DNA of 64,000 nt from Treponema_B putidum (lineage in GTDB: Bacteria > Spirochaetota > Spirochaetia > Treponematales > Treponemataceae): NCBI RefSeq assembly GCF_007830595.1, contig NZ_VLLD01000003.1; one strand, written 5' to 3'. Made by a program: the position numbers and the translations under genes. The notes under the pieces were generated by a model. The model ran no database searches and was not told the origin of the DNA. It saw only the letters and a list, made by a program, of their open reading frames with translations. Shown in pieces: positions 8,702-17,900 of the stretch. The stretch's first letter is position 1. Every line of letters starts with the position of its first letter.

Positions 8702-9328
8702 TTATTTAGCCCGCTTTACTGCGGATTTTAAGAATACAGTTGCATCCTTTTTACCCGGAACAGAACCGCGAACCATTATTACACCCAATTCAGGATCAAT
8801 TTTTACGATTTGCAAATTTTGAACGGTAACCTTATCACAACCCATTCTTCCGGGCATTGTCGTATTTTTAAAAGAACGGCCCGGAGTTGTGCAGTGTCCC
8901 GTCGAACCTGCTTCACGGTGGAATTTAGAACCATGGCTTGCTCTACCGCCTCCATAGCCCCATCGCTTCATAACACCCTGAAAACCTTTTCCTTTTGAAA
9001 TTGCCGTAATATCCAAATACGGAACCTTTTCAAAAACTTCTACACCCAGCTTGTCCCCGACTGCAACTTCTTTATCAAAGCCGCGGAATTCCTTTAAAAG
9101 TTTTAAAGGTTTAAGGCTTTCGCTAAACTGTCCTGCATAGGGTTTACTGGTGTGTTTTTCTTTGAGCTCACCCAAACCGAGCACTACTGAAGAGTATCCG
9201 AACTTGTCCTTGTCCTTTAGCGCAACAACGGTATTGGGTTCTACCTGAATAACCGTAACCGGCATAAGATGACCGACTTCATTAAAGATTTGGGTCATGC
9301 CGATTTTTTTTCCAATCAGTCCAATCAT
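8702..9328 (-). CDS. rplC: 50S ribosomal protein L3
   Basis: Early-assembly large-subunit protein, 208 aa. MIGLIGKKIGMTQIFNE at the N-terminus and the extended loop ASHGSKFHREAGSTGHCTTP, which contacts the peptidyl-transferase centre, are characteristic. It lies between rpsJ and rplD. Confidence 0.98.
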   Translation of the reverse strand: MIGLIGKKIGMTQIFNEVGHLMPVTVIQVEPNTVVALKDKDKFGYSSVVLGLGELKEKHTSKPYAGQFSESLKPLKLLKEFRGFDKEVAVGDKLGVEVFEKVPYLDITAISKGKGFQGVMKRWGYGGGRASHGSKFHREAGSTGHCTTPGRSFKNTTMPGRMGCDKVTVQNLQIVKIDPELGVIMVRGSVPGKKDATVFLKSAVKRAK

Positions 9329-9386
9329 TTAAATTCTCCTAAGGTACGCACCCCTGATTAAAGGCCGTCTACCATTTGAATAAATC

Positions 9387-9695
9387 TTATTGTTTAATTT
9401 CTACATCAACACCGGCTGAAAGCTCCAATGCCAACAAAGCATTCATAACTTCTGCCGAAGGTTCGATAATATCGATTAACCTTTTGTGTGTCCTCATCTC
9501 AAACTGCTCACGCGATTTTTTATTTACGTGGGGCGAGCGAAGCACAGTAAACTTGTTAATCCGAGTAGGAAGCGGAATAGGACCGCAAACTTTTGCGCCG
9601 GCTTTTTGAACAGCCTGTACAATAGCCTTTGAACTCTGATCAACCAATTCTACATCGAATCCGCGAAGTTTTACGCGAATCTTTTCCTTTGTCAT
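9387..9695 (-). CDS. rpsJ: 30S ribosomal protein S10
   Basis: Small-subunit protein (NusE), 102 aa from the chosen start. Two adjacent ATGs occur; the one at 9693-9695 ([12 protein letters not shown]) has the better spacing from the GGAGG at about 9701-9705. Motifs include [24 protein letters not shown]. It follows tuf across a hairpin. Confidence 0.97.
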
Positions 9696-9706
9696 CATTT
9701 CCTCCG

Positions 9707-9756
9707 AAGAGATGCAAACGGCACCTACAAAATAGTAAGTACCGTTTTTTTGCATC
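9707..9756 (-). promoter_or_regulatory. Hairpin between tuf and rpsJ
   Basis: On the transcribed strand, 9711-9724 can pair with 9739-9756 as an 8-bp outer stem and a 6-bp inner stem, separated by a 4-nt A bulge and including one G-U pair. It starts a few bases after the tuf stop and ends just before the rpsJ ribosome-binding site. No U-run follows, so it does not look like a terminator. A processing site or a translational regulatory site is possible. Confidence 0.55.
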
Positions 9757-9758
9757 AT

Positions 9759-10946
9759 TTATTCGATAATTTGGGTTACCTGTCCCGAAGCGATAGTTCG
9801 TCCGCCTTCGCGAATAGCGAGTTTAAGACCTTGATCCATAGCTATAGGGTGAATAAGTTCACCGATAATCTTTGTATTATCGCCGGGCTTAACCATATCC
9901 GTTCCTTCAGGGAGATATACAGTTCCTGTAATGTCGGTTGTTCTAAAATAGAACTGAGGTCTGTAACCTGAGAAGAAAGGACTGTGGCGTCCGCCTTCTT
10001 CTTTTGAAAGAACATAAATTTGAGCTTCAAATTTTGTGTGGGGATGAATTGAACCGGGTTTAGCGAGAACCTGACCGCGTTCAACTTCTTTCTTTTCAAT
10101 ACCTCTCAAGAGAAGACCTACGTTATCTCCTGCTTCACCTTGATCAAGAAGCTTGTTAAACATTTCAATACCGGTAACAACGGTTTTCTTTGTGGGTTTA
10201 ATACCTACAATTTCAACTTCTTCGTTCATCTTGATAATACCGCGCTCAATTCTTCCTGTAACAACGGTACCGCGTCCCTGAATTGTGAAGATGTCTTCAA
10301 TAGGAAGAAGGAAAGGCTTGTCGGAATCACGTACAGGATCCTTAAAGTATTCATCCATTGTTTTAAGAAGCTCTTCGATGCAAGCCGTATCTTCTGCGGA
10401 AGCGCCGTCCTGTAAAGCCTTAAATGCAGAACCCTTAATAATAGGAGTATCTTCGGGGAATCCGTAAGATGCCAAAGTTTCGCGAACTTCTTCTTCTACC
10501 AACTCTACAAGCTCGGGGTCATCCACGAGGTCAACCTTATTAAGGAAGACGATAATTGAAGGCACACCTACCTGACGGGCAAGAAGCAAGTGCTCTTTTG
10601 TCTGAGGCATAACCGAGTCCGGAGCGGAAACTACAAGAATAGCACCGTCCATCTGGGCAGCACCGGTAATCATGTTTTTAACATAGTCGGCGTGTCCGGG
10701 GCAGTCGATATGGGCATAATGCCTCTTATCGGACTGATATTCCAAGTGGCGGGTATTGATAGTAATACCTCGCTCTTTTTCTTCCGGTGCATTGTCGATC
10801 TCGTCATATTTTAGAAGCTTATCACCGTACTTCTTTGCACAATACGTAGTGATCGCTGCCGAAAGAGTGGTCTTACCATGGTCAACGTGACCGATGGTAC
10901 CAACATTCATGTGAACTTTCGTTCTGTTAAATTTTTCCTTTGCCAT
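9759..10946 (-). CDS. tuf: Elongation factor Tu
   Basis: GTPase that brings aminoacyl-tRNA to the ribosome, 395 aa. G motifs are visible: GHVDHGKTT near residue 19, DCPGHADY and NKVD. Domains 2 and 3 are intact (GRGTVVTGRIERG, FRTTDITG, PGDNTKIIGELIHPIAM). A GGAGG lies just before the ATG. As first gene of the ribosomal operon it replaces the more common rpsJ-first order, and it follows a long structured leader. Confidence 0.99.
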   Translation of the reverse strand: MAKEKFNRTKVHMNVGTIGHVDHGKTTLSAAITTYCAKKYGDKLLKYDEIDNAPEEKERGITINTRHLEYQSDKRHYAHIDCPGHADYVKNMITGAAQMDGAILVVSAPDSVMPQTKEHLLLARQVGVPSIIVFLNKVDLVDDPELVELVEEEVRETLASYGFPEDTPIIKGSAFKALQDGASAEDTACIEELLKTMDEYFKDPVRDSDKPFLLPIEDIFTIQGRGTVVTGRIERGIIKMNEEVEIVGIKPTKKTVVTGIEMFNKLLDQGEAGDNVGLLLRGIEKKEVERGQVLAKPGSIHPHTKFEAQIYVLSKEEGGRHSPFFSGYRPQFYFRTTDITGTVYLPEGTDMVKPGDNTKIIGELIHPIAMDQGLKLAIREGGRTIASGQVTQIIE

Positions 10947-11132
10947 GAGATCCTCCTAAAAGACGTAGGCAAGTCTAATATTTCCCGCATTAAAAATGAC
11001 GAGATTAAAAAGTTAACCGGTCTTTCGTAACCGAAAAACAAGCTTAACAAAGAAACAAATCGGAGAAACACAAAACAGTGATTAAAATCAGATAAGATTT
11101 GAGCATTTTCTTTAATTTAAAGAAAAACACTT

Positions 11133-11216
11133 TTATCCGCCGCCCATAGGTTTTCGGACAGCATTCGGACCCACCTGATCACCTTTAAACCGTAACTCCG
11201 ATGACTGGTTTGGCAT
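11133..11216 (-). CDS. Candidate 27-aa leader ORF upstream of tuf
   Basis: ATG at 11214-11216, TAA at 11133-11135, encoding MPNQSSELRFKG... ending KPMGGG. A weak AGG lies directly before the ATG, and the possible pseudoknot arm (11222-11229) lies just upstream of the start, where it could mask initiation. No homologue is known to me. A random ORF of this length is entirely possible. Confidence 0.2.
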   Translation of the reverse strand: MPNQSSELRFKGDQVGPNAVRKPMGGG

Positions 11217-11247
11217 CCTGCGAAGTTTTAAAGATTTCTTCTCTCAT
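11185..11247 (-). CDS. Candidate 20-aa leader ORF overlapping the previous one
   Basis: ATG at 11245-11247 and stop at 11185-11187, encoding MREEIFKTSQDAKPVIGVTV. It is in a different frame from the 27-aa ORF and overlaps its start. No ribosome-binding site is visible. I list it only because two overlapping short ORFs inside a structured leader could form an attenuation device; the evidence is weak. Confidence 0.12.
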   Translation of the reverse strand: MREEIFKTSQDAKPVIGVTV

Positions 11248-11365
11248 TTGTATAAACGAGGGCGGCATCCGCCTGCCTATAAGGCTTTACGGCAATGCAA
11301 AACTTCTAAAGAATACCGATTTAAAGCCTTATAGGCTATAAATCATATTTTAAATATCAGCGCCC

Positions 11366-11394
11366 TTTATAGCATAAAGCAGAAAAAATGTCAA
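11366..11394 (-). promoter_or_regulatory. Promoter of the tuf/ribosomal operon
   Basis: Reading the minus strand: TTGACA (11389-11394), 17-nt spacer, TATAAA (11366-11371). This is almost a perfect sigma-70 promoter. It puts the start near 11359, about 410 nt before tuf. It is back to back with the tRNA-Leu promoter. Confidence 0.85.
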
Positions 11395-11438
11395 TAGGAA
11401 AACAATTTATAATCTAAAAATTTAGTCTTAAAAAAGCC

Positions 11439-11467
11439 TTTACAAAGTTTTATTTTTATGATACAAT
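11439..11467 (+). promoter_or_regulatory. Promoter of tRNA-Leu
   Basis: TTTACA (11439-11444), 17-nt spacer, TACAAT (11462-11467). The tRNA begins 13 nt after the -10 box. Confidence 0.75.
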
Positions 11468-11480
11468 AGGACTTTAATGA

Positions 11481-11563
11481 GCCGGCGTGGTGAAATGGTA
11501 TACACGATAGACTCAAAATCTATTGGGGGTGACTCCGTAAGGGTTCAAGTCCCTTCGCCGGTA
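11481..11563 (+). tRNA. tRNA-Leu (anticodon CAA)
   Basis: Class II tRNA with a long variable arm. Acceptor arms are GCCGGCG and CGCCGGT (a G-U pair at 1-72), with discriminator A. The anticodon loop CTCAAAA gives CAA, reading UUG. The T arm GGGTTCAAGTCCC is standard. CCA is not encoded. Confidence 0.95.
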
Positions 11564-11572
11564 TTTTTTTTC

Positions 11573-11602
11573 ATCTTCCGTTTTAAGAACGGGAGATTTT
11601 TT
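11573..11602 (+). terminator. Terminator after tRNA-Leu
   Basis: 10-bp stem ATCTTCCGTT / AACGGGAGAT (11573-11582 with 11588-11597), followed by six T. It ends at the stop codon of the convergent nuclease gene. Confidence 0.8.
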
Positions 11603-12620
11603 ATTGCCTTTTTAAAATAATGCCTATCGGTAAATGATCCGAATAGCCCTTTCCTGAATGGACGGAATATTTGTCGGGATTACCCGATTCGTCGGTAAGA
11701 GGCCTTGAGTTTACTACACAAAATAAGCTTATATCAAAATCTTTTCCATCGCTTAAATTTTCCGAATAGAAAAAATGGTCTATATCTTCCCATTTACCCT
11801 TATAAAAATAACTGCCTGAGGGCTGACTTCCGTCATTAACGGCATTTTGATAAGCATTGATATTCCAGCAATTATCGAATTCAGGCAAAAGAAGAAATTC
11901 TTCTAGGGGCTGGTTAAAATCGCCGCATATGATAAAAGGGGTTTGAGGCTCCGTATTTTTTAGCTCCACCATTCTTTTATATGCTTGTTCTTCTTGCATA
12001 CGTCTAAGGGCTTCGCTGTCGGCAGTGCCTACTTTAGACTTCCAATGAACATTTAATAGGACTAATTCGTTTATTTCTTTAGAATCCTCGATACGGATTC
12101 TTGTTTCAACAAGCGGCCGTAAATGGTTTTTTCCTGAATATATATTGAAAACCTTTGTCTCGATAATAGGAAACTTTGAAAGTAATGCAGTACTGAATGC
12201 GCCTCCGTTTTTGGGCGGAATAAAGACGGCATATTTATACGAATTGTTTATGGGCAGTATTTTACAAAAGTCATCCAATACCGTTTGACTTTCGATTTCT
12301 TGCAAAACAAGAATATCAGGTATGTCCTTTTCTCCTAAGCCTAAACCCAGACAAGCAAGATTAAGAGCTTCCTTTAAGCGGAACAGCCTTTCGCCGTACC
12401 GTTCTTTTGACCATTTTGTTTTTGTTCCCTTAAACTCCTTGAATTCATTTCCGTCTTCAATTGCATCAAAAAAAGTTTGGGCATTATAGCTTACAATCGA
12501 AATTTCATCTTTTTTAATATTTTGCGAAAGAAAGATATTTGTACATCCGGCACAAGAAAGGAGAAGAAGACAAAAGCACATTAAAATGAATAAGACTAAA
12601 ATATTTTTTACTTTTTTCAT
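11601..12620 (-). CDS. Endonuclease/exonuclease/phosphatase-family lipoprotein
   Basis: Predicted exported lipoprotein of 339 aa with the EEP (DNase I-like) fold. A signal peptide ends at a lipobox LLSC, Cys23. The EEP signatures follow: VSYNAQTFFD near the N-terminus, LVLQEIE, LLNVHWKSK, IICGDFNQP and a C-terminal SDHLPIGI with the catalytic His. The start at 12618-12620 is set by a GGAGG at about 12629-12633. The substrate cannot be told from sequence: nucleic acid, sugar phosphate or phospholipid are all possible in this superfamily. It follows recG by 64 nt and is probably co-transcribed with it. Confidence 0.88.
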   Translation of the reverse strand: MKKVKNILVLFILMCFCLLLLSCAGCTNIFLSQNIKKDEISIVSYNAQTFFDAIEDGNEFKEFKGTKTKWSKERYGERLFRLKEALNLACLGLGLGEKDIPDILVLQEIESQTVLDDFCKILPINNSYKYAVFIPPKNGGAFSTALLSKFPIIETKVFNIYSGKNHLRPLVETRIRIEDSKEINELVLLNVHWKSKVGTADSEALRRMQEEQAYKRMVELKNTEPQTPFIICGDFNQPLEEFLLLPEFDNCWNINAYQNAVNDGSQPSGSYFYKGKWEDIDHFFYSENLSDGKDFDISLFCVVNSRPLTDESGNPDKYSVHSGKGYSDHLPIGIILKRQ

Positions 12621-12684
12621 AAGTATAACCTCCATTATTATTTTACGTTTTTTCTTAAATTATTAGTAAAATAATAAAAAAAAT

Positions 12685-14715
12685 TTATTTTTTTTCAAGC
12701 ATTTCAAAGGCGGCAGAGCGGGCTTCCTGCAAAATTTTAAAATCTCGTGCAGGATCGGCAATTGTAAAGCCTAAGTGATAACCGGACTGCTCAACCCCTC
12801 CTATATCGCCGGGGCCGCGTAGTTTTAAATCTTCTTCGGCAATTATAAAGCCGTCATTGGTTTCCTTCATTACGGTTAGCCGTGTCTTTCCGGCTTCGGT
12901 AATTTTTTTCCCGTAAATTAAAAAACAATAGGCTTGCAGGTCTCCCCGTCCGACCCTTCCGCGGAGCTGATGAAGAGCGGAAAGACCGAACCTGTCGGCA
13001 TGTTCTATTACCATACAGGTAGCATTGGGAACATCCACGCCGACTTCCACAACGGAGGTAGCAACGAGAATATTAAGCTTTCCCGACCTGAATTCTTCCA
13101 TAATCTTTTTTTGCTCCTCTTCTGCAACCTTGGAGTGAATCAGAGCCAAACTATGGTTTGGAAAACCCGTCTTTAATTCTTCAAACATCCTTTCGGCAGA
13201 CTTTAAGGATAGGTCTTCATTTTCTTCTATTAGAGGATATACAAAATAAGCCTGCCTGCCTTTTAGAATCTCTTGTCCGATAAAATTGTAAACTCTTTCA
13301 GCCTTGTCCTCCCCCGCAACATAGGTAATAATAGGCTTTCTCCCTGCGGGCATGGTTTTAATGGTCGAAATATCCAAGTCTCCAAAGATAGAAAGGGCAA
13401 GAGTGCGGGGAATCGGGGTTGCACTCATCATCAAAATGTTAGGACTTTGTTTTTCCTCATTGCTTTCAATTCCTTTTTGGATTATAGCTGAACGCTGAAG
13501 GACACCGAAACGGTGCTGTTCGTCGATTACGGCAAGCCTCAAATTTTTATATTGAACTCCTTGAGAAAAAAGAGAATGGGTGCCGATTATCAAATCGATA
13601 TTTCCCTTTTGCAATTCCTGTAAAAGCCTGCTCCTTCCTTTGGCCTTGGTATTTCCCGTTAAAAAGGCAAGGCGGACCCCCAGAGGTTCTAAGAGACGGG
13701 CAGCGTTTTCGGCATGTTGGCGGGCTAAAAGCTCTGTAGGAGCCAAAAAAGCCGTTTGCCCACCCTGTTCTATTACCTTTAAACAGGCTAAAAAGGCAAC
13801 AAGGGTTTTCCCCGAACCTACATCACCTTGCATAAGACGAGCCATTGGATTTAGGCCTTCCAAGTCTTCATTTATTTCGGCACAGACCGAAAGCTGATCT
13901 TGGGTAAGTTTAAAGTTGAGCCTTTCCAAAAGAGAATTTTGGAGAGGCGTTAAAATAGGTTTTTTTTTGGCGGTTTTGCCTACATTTCTCTCATCTTCAA
14001 GGTTGGGAAGCCTCCCCCGCCTTTCAATAGAGCGCATCCCTATGGCATATTGGAACAAAAAAAACTCTTCAAAAATGACGGCATAGCGGCCTTTTTCCAC
14101 ATCGGCCATAGATTTTGGAGCATGGAGCATAAAAAGTACTTCTTGCTTAGACGGAAGCCCGTATTTTTTTAAAATAGACTCGGGAAGCTCGGAATCTATA
14201 CCATTGGCGTAGAGTTTTAAGGCAGCAGCTATTATTTTCCTCAATTTTGCCTGCCCAAGCCCTGAAGTTAGAGGATAAACAGGAAGAATTTTAGCCTGCA
14301 TGTTTTCAGGCCTTTCCAGATCAAATGAAGAGGATTGAAGCTCGCCGTATTTCCTGTAAAAAGCCCCATATACAAAAGCTTTTGTCCCCACGGGAAAGCT
14401 TTTTTCTAAAAAAGGACGGTTAAAACATATAAGAGAAGCGGTCATCCCGTTTTTGTCTGCAACTATCAGCTTTAGGGTCTTCATTTTTCCGAAACCGAAC
14501 CATTCATGGCCTACAACGGTAATTTCTACGTGTATTTTTTGCAGCCTATCCCAATCTAAAAAAACATTTATCTTAGAGCGGTCTTCCCAATCTCTGGGAA
14601 AAAGACGCAAGAGCCCGCCTGCATTTTCTACCCCGAGCTTTTTAAGCTGGGAGGCTGCGGCAGAGCCTACGCCTGAGATATTTGTAAGGGGGGCTTGTAT
14701 TTCGGAAATCAGCAT
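12685..14715 (-). CDS. recG: ATP-dependent DNA helicase RecG
   Basis: Branch-migration helicase for stalled forks and recombination intermediates, 676 aa from the chosen start. The wedge domain begins at PLTNISGVGSAAASQLKKLGV. Helicase motifs are visible: GDVGSGKT (Walker A), DEQHRFGV (DExH box), SATPIPRT, HADRFGLSALHQLRGRVGRG. Start choice is uncertain. The ATG at 14713-14715 matches where homology begins and lies 5 nt from a TAAAAT box, as in a leaderless gene. A TTG at 14803-14805 has AAGGAGG 10 nt upstream and would add 30 residues not typical of RecG. Confidence 0.96.
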   Translation of the reverse strand: MLISEIQAPLTNISGVGSAAASQLKKLGVENAGGLLRLFPRDWEDRSKINVFLDWDRLQKIHVEITVVGHEWFGFGKMKTLKLIVADKNGMTASLICFNRPFLEKSFPVGTKAFVYGAFYRKYGELQSSSFDLERPENMQAKILPVYPLTSGLGQAKLRKIIAAALKLYANGIDSELPESILKKYGLPSKQEVLFMLHAPKSMADVEKGRYAVIFEEFFLFQYAIGMRSIERRGRLPNLEDERNVGKTAKKKPILTPLQNSLLERLNFKLTQDQLSVCAEINEDLEGLNPMARLMQGDVGSGKTLVAFLACLKVIEQGGQTAFLAPTELLARQHAENAARLLEPLGVRLAFLTGNTKAKGRSRLLQELQKGNIDLIIGTHSLFSQGVQYKNLRLAVIDEQHRFGVLQRSAIIQKGIESNEEKQSPNILMMSATPIPRTLALSIFGDLDISTIKTMPAGRKPIITYVAGEDKAERVYNFIGQEILKGRQAYFVYPLIEENEDLSLKSAERMFEELKTGFPNHSLALIHSKVAEEEQKKIMEEFRSGKLNILVATSVVEVGVDVPNATCMVIEHADRFGLSALHQLRGRVGRGDLQAYCFLIYGKKITEAGKTRLTVMKETNDGFIIAEEDLKLRGPGDIGGVEQSGYHLGFTIADPARDFKILQEARSAAFEMLEKK

Positions 14716-14720
14716 AAGCC

Positions 14721-14726
14721 ATTTTA
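14721..14726 (-). promoter_or_regulatory. Possible -10 box of recG (leaderless layout)
   Basis: TAAAAT on the minus strand, 5 nt before the ATG at 14715. The -35 region is poor. It is listed because the same spacing recurs at several other genes here. Confidence 0.3.
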
Positions 14727-14856
14727 CCATAAGTTGATGAATATTAAAAGGGCTAGACATTTTTGATAAAGGATGGTAAAATAAAAGGTATGATTTCGGC
14801 AACAAAATAAGTTTACCTCCTTAACTGTCGAGTTTGCTTTAGCGAACATCGCAAGG

Positions 14857-14885
14857 TTGTGGGGAACAATGTGTGCCAGTATGTT
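14857..14885 (+). promoter_or_regulatory. Possible promoter of the first giant GGDEF gene
   Basis: TTGTGG, 17-nt spacer, TATGTT, with the ATG 26 nt further on. The match is weak. The 14716-14911 gap otherwise holds only the AAGGAGG/TTG alternative recG start on the minus strand; no ribosome-binding site precedes the plus-strand ATG. Confidence 0.3.
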
Positions 14886-14911
14886 TTTTATAGCGCATTG
14901 GACATGTTATT

Positions 14912-17900
14912 ATGGAAATTATAAATAATCGGTACAAAGTTATCGGTAAAATAAACAATTCAATACCTCATGTACAGGAATTTTTAGCCGTAGATTTATG
15001 GTCGGAGGATGCTAAAATTAACTTAAAGGTTATATCGTCTTTAGACCTATCAAATGAAGAATTTTCTTTTTTTAAAGAGAATTTCATTATTATAAGCAAC
15101 ATTGACAATCATTTTTATCTTAAAAATTACGGCTTTTCCAGCCTATATCTGGCTTATCCTCCTTTACCGCCTTCAAACCCTGACGAAATTTTATATATTT
15201 TTACTACCGAGCATATTGAAAATGGAATACCTGTTTTGGAATTCGTAAAACAGTGCTCGATGGAAGATATTCTTAAAATAATAGTATCCGTTTGCCAATG
15301 CCTTGTTCATGCAAGTAATAAGGGGTTTGAATACGACATATTCGCTCATGATAATGTAATGATAGTCAAAAAAAAGGGCGGATTTCAAGTAAGAATAAAA
15401 GATATTGTATCGGCAAAACTTGAAAATAATTCATCGGTAAGGTTTAAAGAAGCTGAAGACTATACGGGAACCAACGAAAATATAGATACGGTAATTTCTT
15501 TTATAATTACACTTCTTGCAGGAAAAGAAATTAACATAAATTCATCATCGTCTATTGCAAAATTAAAATCGAGATATAAAAATTTAAATAAAAATGATGC
15601 CGATATTTTTAATATATTGTATAAGATAGTAAAAAAACAAATTCAGCATAAAAACAAAGATGAAAAAATTAAAATATATACCATCATTCAGGATATAAAT
15701 AAGGGGCTCGGACGCAGCTACCCTGTAGATGTCATTCTTCCTCTTAACAGTATAACTTTTCGTCCTAAATTGGTAGGAATGCAAAATGAAATAAATATGT
15801 TGTCTCAAGCAAAAAACGAGATAAGTTCAGGGAAAGCAAAGAAAGCAGTTTTTCTTATTAAGGGTACTCAGGGAACAGGGAAAACGAGGTTTTTAAAAGA
15901 AGCCGAATACAGGTTATCCTTAGAAAGAACAAATATATATTCTAATTATAATTTTAAAAATTCCACCTCGGAAAATTTTTGGGATGATTTTTTAGAAAAA
16001 GTTTTTTTTGATTTTTATTTTATCCATGATATCGAGGAAAGAGAAAAAATCATAAAGAGCATAAAACAAATCAAAGATCAGCAGCTCGTTGGTAATGGGA
16101 AAAAAGAATCTGAAAATATAAAATTTAAAATTTTCAATGAAGCTAAGAATGTATTTTTTAAAACCGCCGGGCAAATTCCGGCTTTTATTATCTTAGATGA
16201 TTTGGAATTTGCAGACAATTTTATGCTTGATACAATTTTATATTTAGTGACTGAAATTATAGAAACGGATCGTCTTGGCTTAATTATGTCCTATGACGAA
16301 ACCGTTGCTCCTGTTTCAAATAAGTTTGAAAACTTTTTAAAAATATTAAATGCTCATGAAAAATGCCAAGTTTTTGAGCTTAAGTATTTTTCTGAAGAAG
16401 AAACTATAGAGATGCTGAAAAATATTTTAATATTAAAATATCCTCCTATATCCTTCGGCTCTATTCTGTATAAATACACTTCAGGGTGTCCATCTTTTAT
16501 AGTAGAAATGATAAAAGAATTTGTAAATGCAGGAACAGTATACAGGGATGTAATAATAGGTTTGTGGTTCTTTGCTGATAAGCTATATACTGATGAACTC
16601 AAAAACACAATTCCAAAATCAATTGAAGAAACATTAACAAATCAGTTGAATGCTATTTCAGTGACCGAGAAAAAAGTATATTCTGAAACATCACTATTTC
16701 AAAATATATTTAAAATAGAATATCTGTACAAAATTTCATCCCTGCCTCAAAAACAAATAGATAAAATTATAAAAAAACTTATAAATAGGGGATTGATCAC
16801 CATTATAAAATCGGGTGGTATGCAGAACTACACGATTACAAATAAAATTATGCGCAATATTTTATATGAGCGTTTGGAACCTAAATATAAAATGCTGCAG
16901 CATAAAAAAATAGCTGATATTCTAAAAAAAGAAGCGGATGCCGATATAAATGAACTTATTTGGCACTTGGAAGAATCCGGCAATAAAAAAGCGCTTTTGG
17001 CTTGTTATTTTGACATAATAGAGCATAATATGAAAACAAAAAACATAGATGCTGTATTAAAAATATATGAAAAAATTCCATCTATTATAACCGGTCAAAA
17101 TGTTATAAATAGATTTACGATACTCTTAAAAATATTTGAACTGTATAATCAGATGGGCTTAAAAGACAAAGAAGCTGAAATAAAATTACTCCTTGAAGAA
17201 AATTTACCGAAAATAAAGAATACGGTTCTCTTATCTTATTATTACAATCTAATGGTAAGATATGAATATTTTTATTTAAATGACACTGAAATTTTTGTAT
17301 ATATAAAAAAATTGACCGGTCTTTATGAAAAATCATCCAGCGATATCATAAATCTCAGATTAGAAAATGCAAAATGTTTCTATTATCATATAAAACAACA
17401 GAATAATGATTTTAAAGAATCTGCATATAAAATACTTGAAATTACAAAAAGTAATCCGGAATATACGAATTATAAAGCTGAAGCTTATACATTCTTAGGT
17501 TATTTTTATTACAGAAAGCCAGATAAAAGAACAGCTTTAAAATATTTTAAAAAATCAAAAAAATTGGCATCCTTATCCGATAACATTAGAACCCAAATTA
17601 TTGCAATGCACAATATTTCATTAATATATTGGGAAACATACCCTGACATAGAAAAAAGCATAGCATACATAAAAAATGTTATAAGTTTAGCAAAAAAATA
17701 CGGCTTTTTATCGATTGAAGTTATTTCAATGATTAATTATGCTAGAATGCTGGCTCAAATTCAAAATAATTATGAAGCTTATGAATACGCAAAAGATGCA
17801 GAAGATAAGATATTTACTTATGATATGGAAATATTCAAATTTGCATGCATAATAACACTTATGGAAATTACGCAAAACTTATATAGATATAAAGAATTTT

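Larger units (their letters stand above)
10947..11359 (-). promoter_or_regulatory. Long structured 5' leader of the tuf/ribosomal operon
   Basis: About 410 nt separate the expected transcription start (near 11359) from the tuf ATG. A perfect 15-bp stem is formed by 11275-11289 and 11322-11336. Its loop contains 11299-11306, which can pair with 11222-11229 (GAAGTTTT with AAAACTTC), a geometry that allows a pseudoknot. A small GGCGG/CCGCC hairpin lies near 11261-11273. A further partial inverted repeat (GTTAA outer arms, CGGT/ACCG inner arms) lies at about 11010-11050. I recognise no riboswitch, tmRNA, 6S, SRP or RNase P signature. It could be an autoregulatory leader or a separate small RNA. 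Confidence 0.55.

Noticed and set aside
11100..11360. tmRNA, SRP RNA, 6S RNA or RNase P RNA in the tuf leader
   Set aside because: Checked by eye for the tmRNA tag and 3' end, the SRP GGAA/GCAGC loop and the RNase P GAAAGUCC core. None is present, so it is listed only as an unassigned structured leader.
14806..14830. AAGGAGG with TTG at 14803-14805 as the true recG start
   Set aside because: The added 30 residues do not resemble RecG and the spacing (10 nt) is long. Kept as an alternative rather than chosen.
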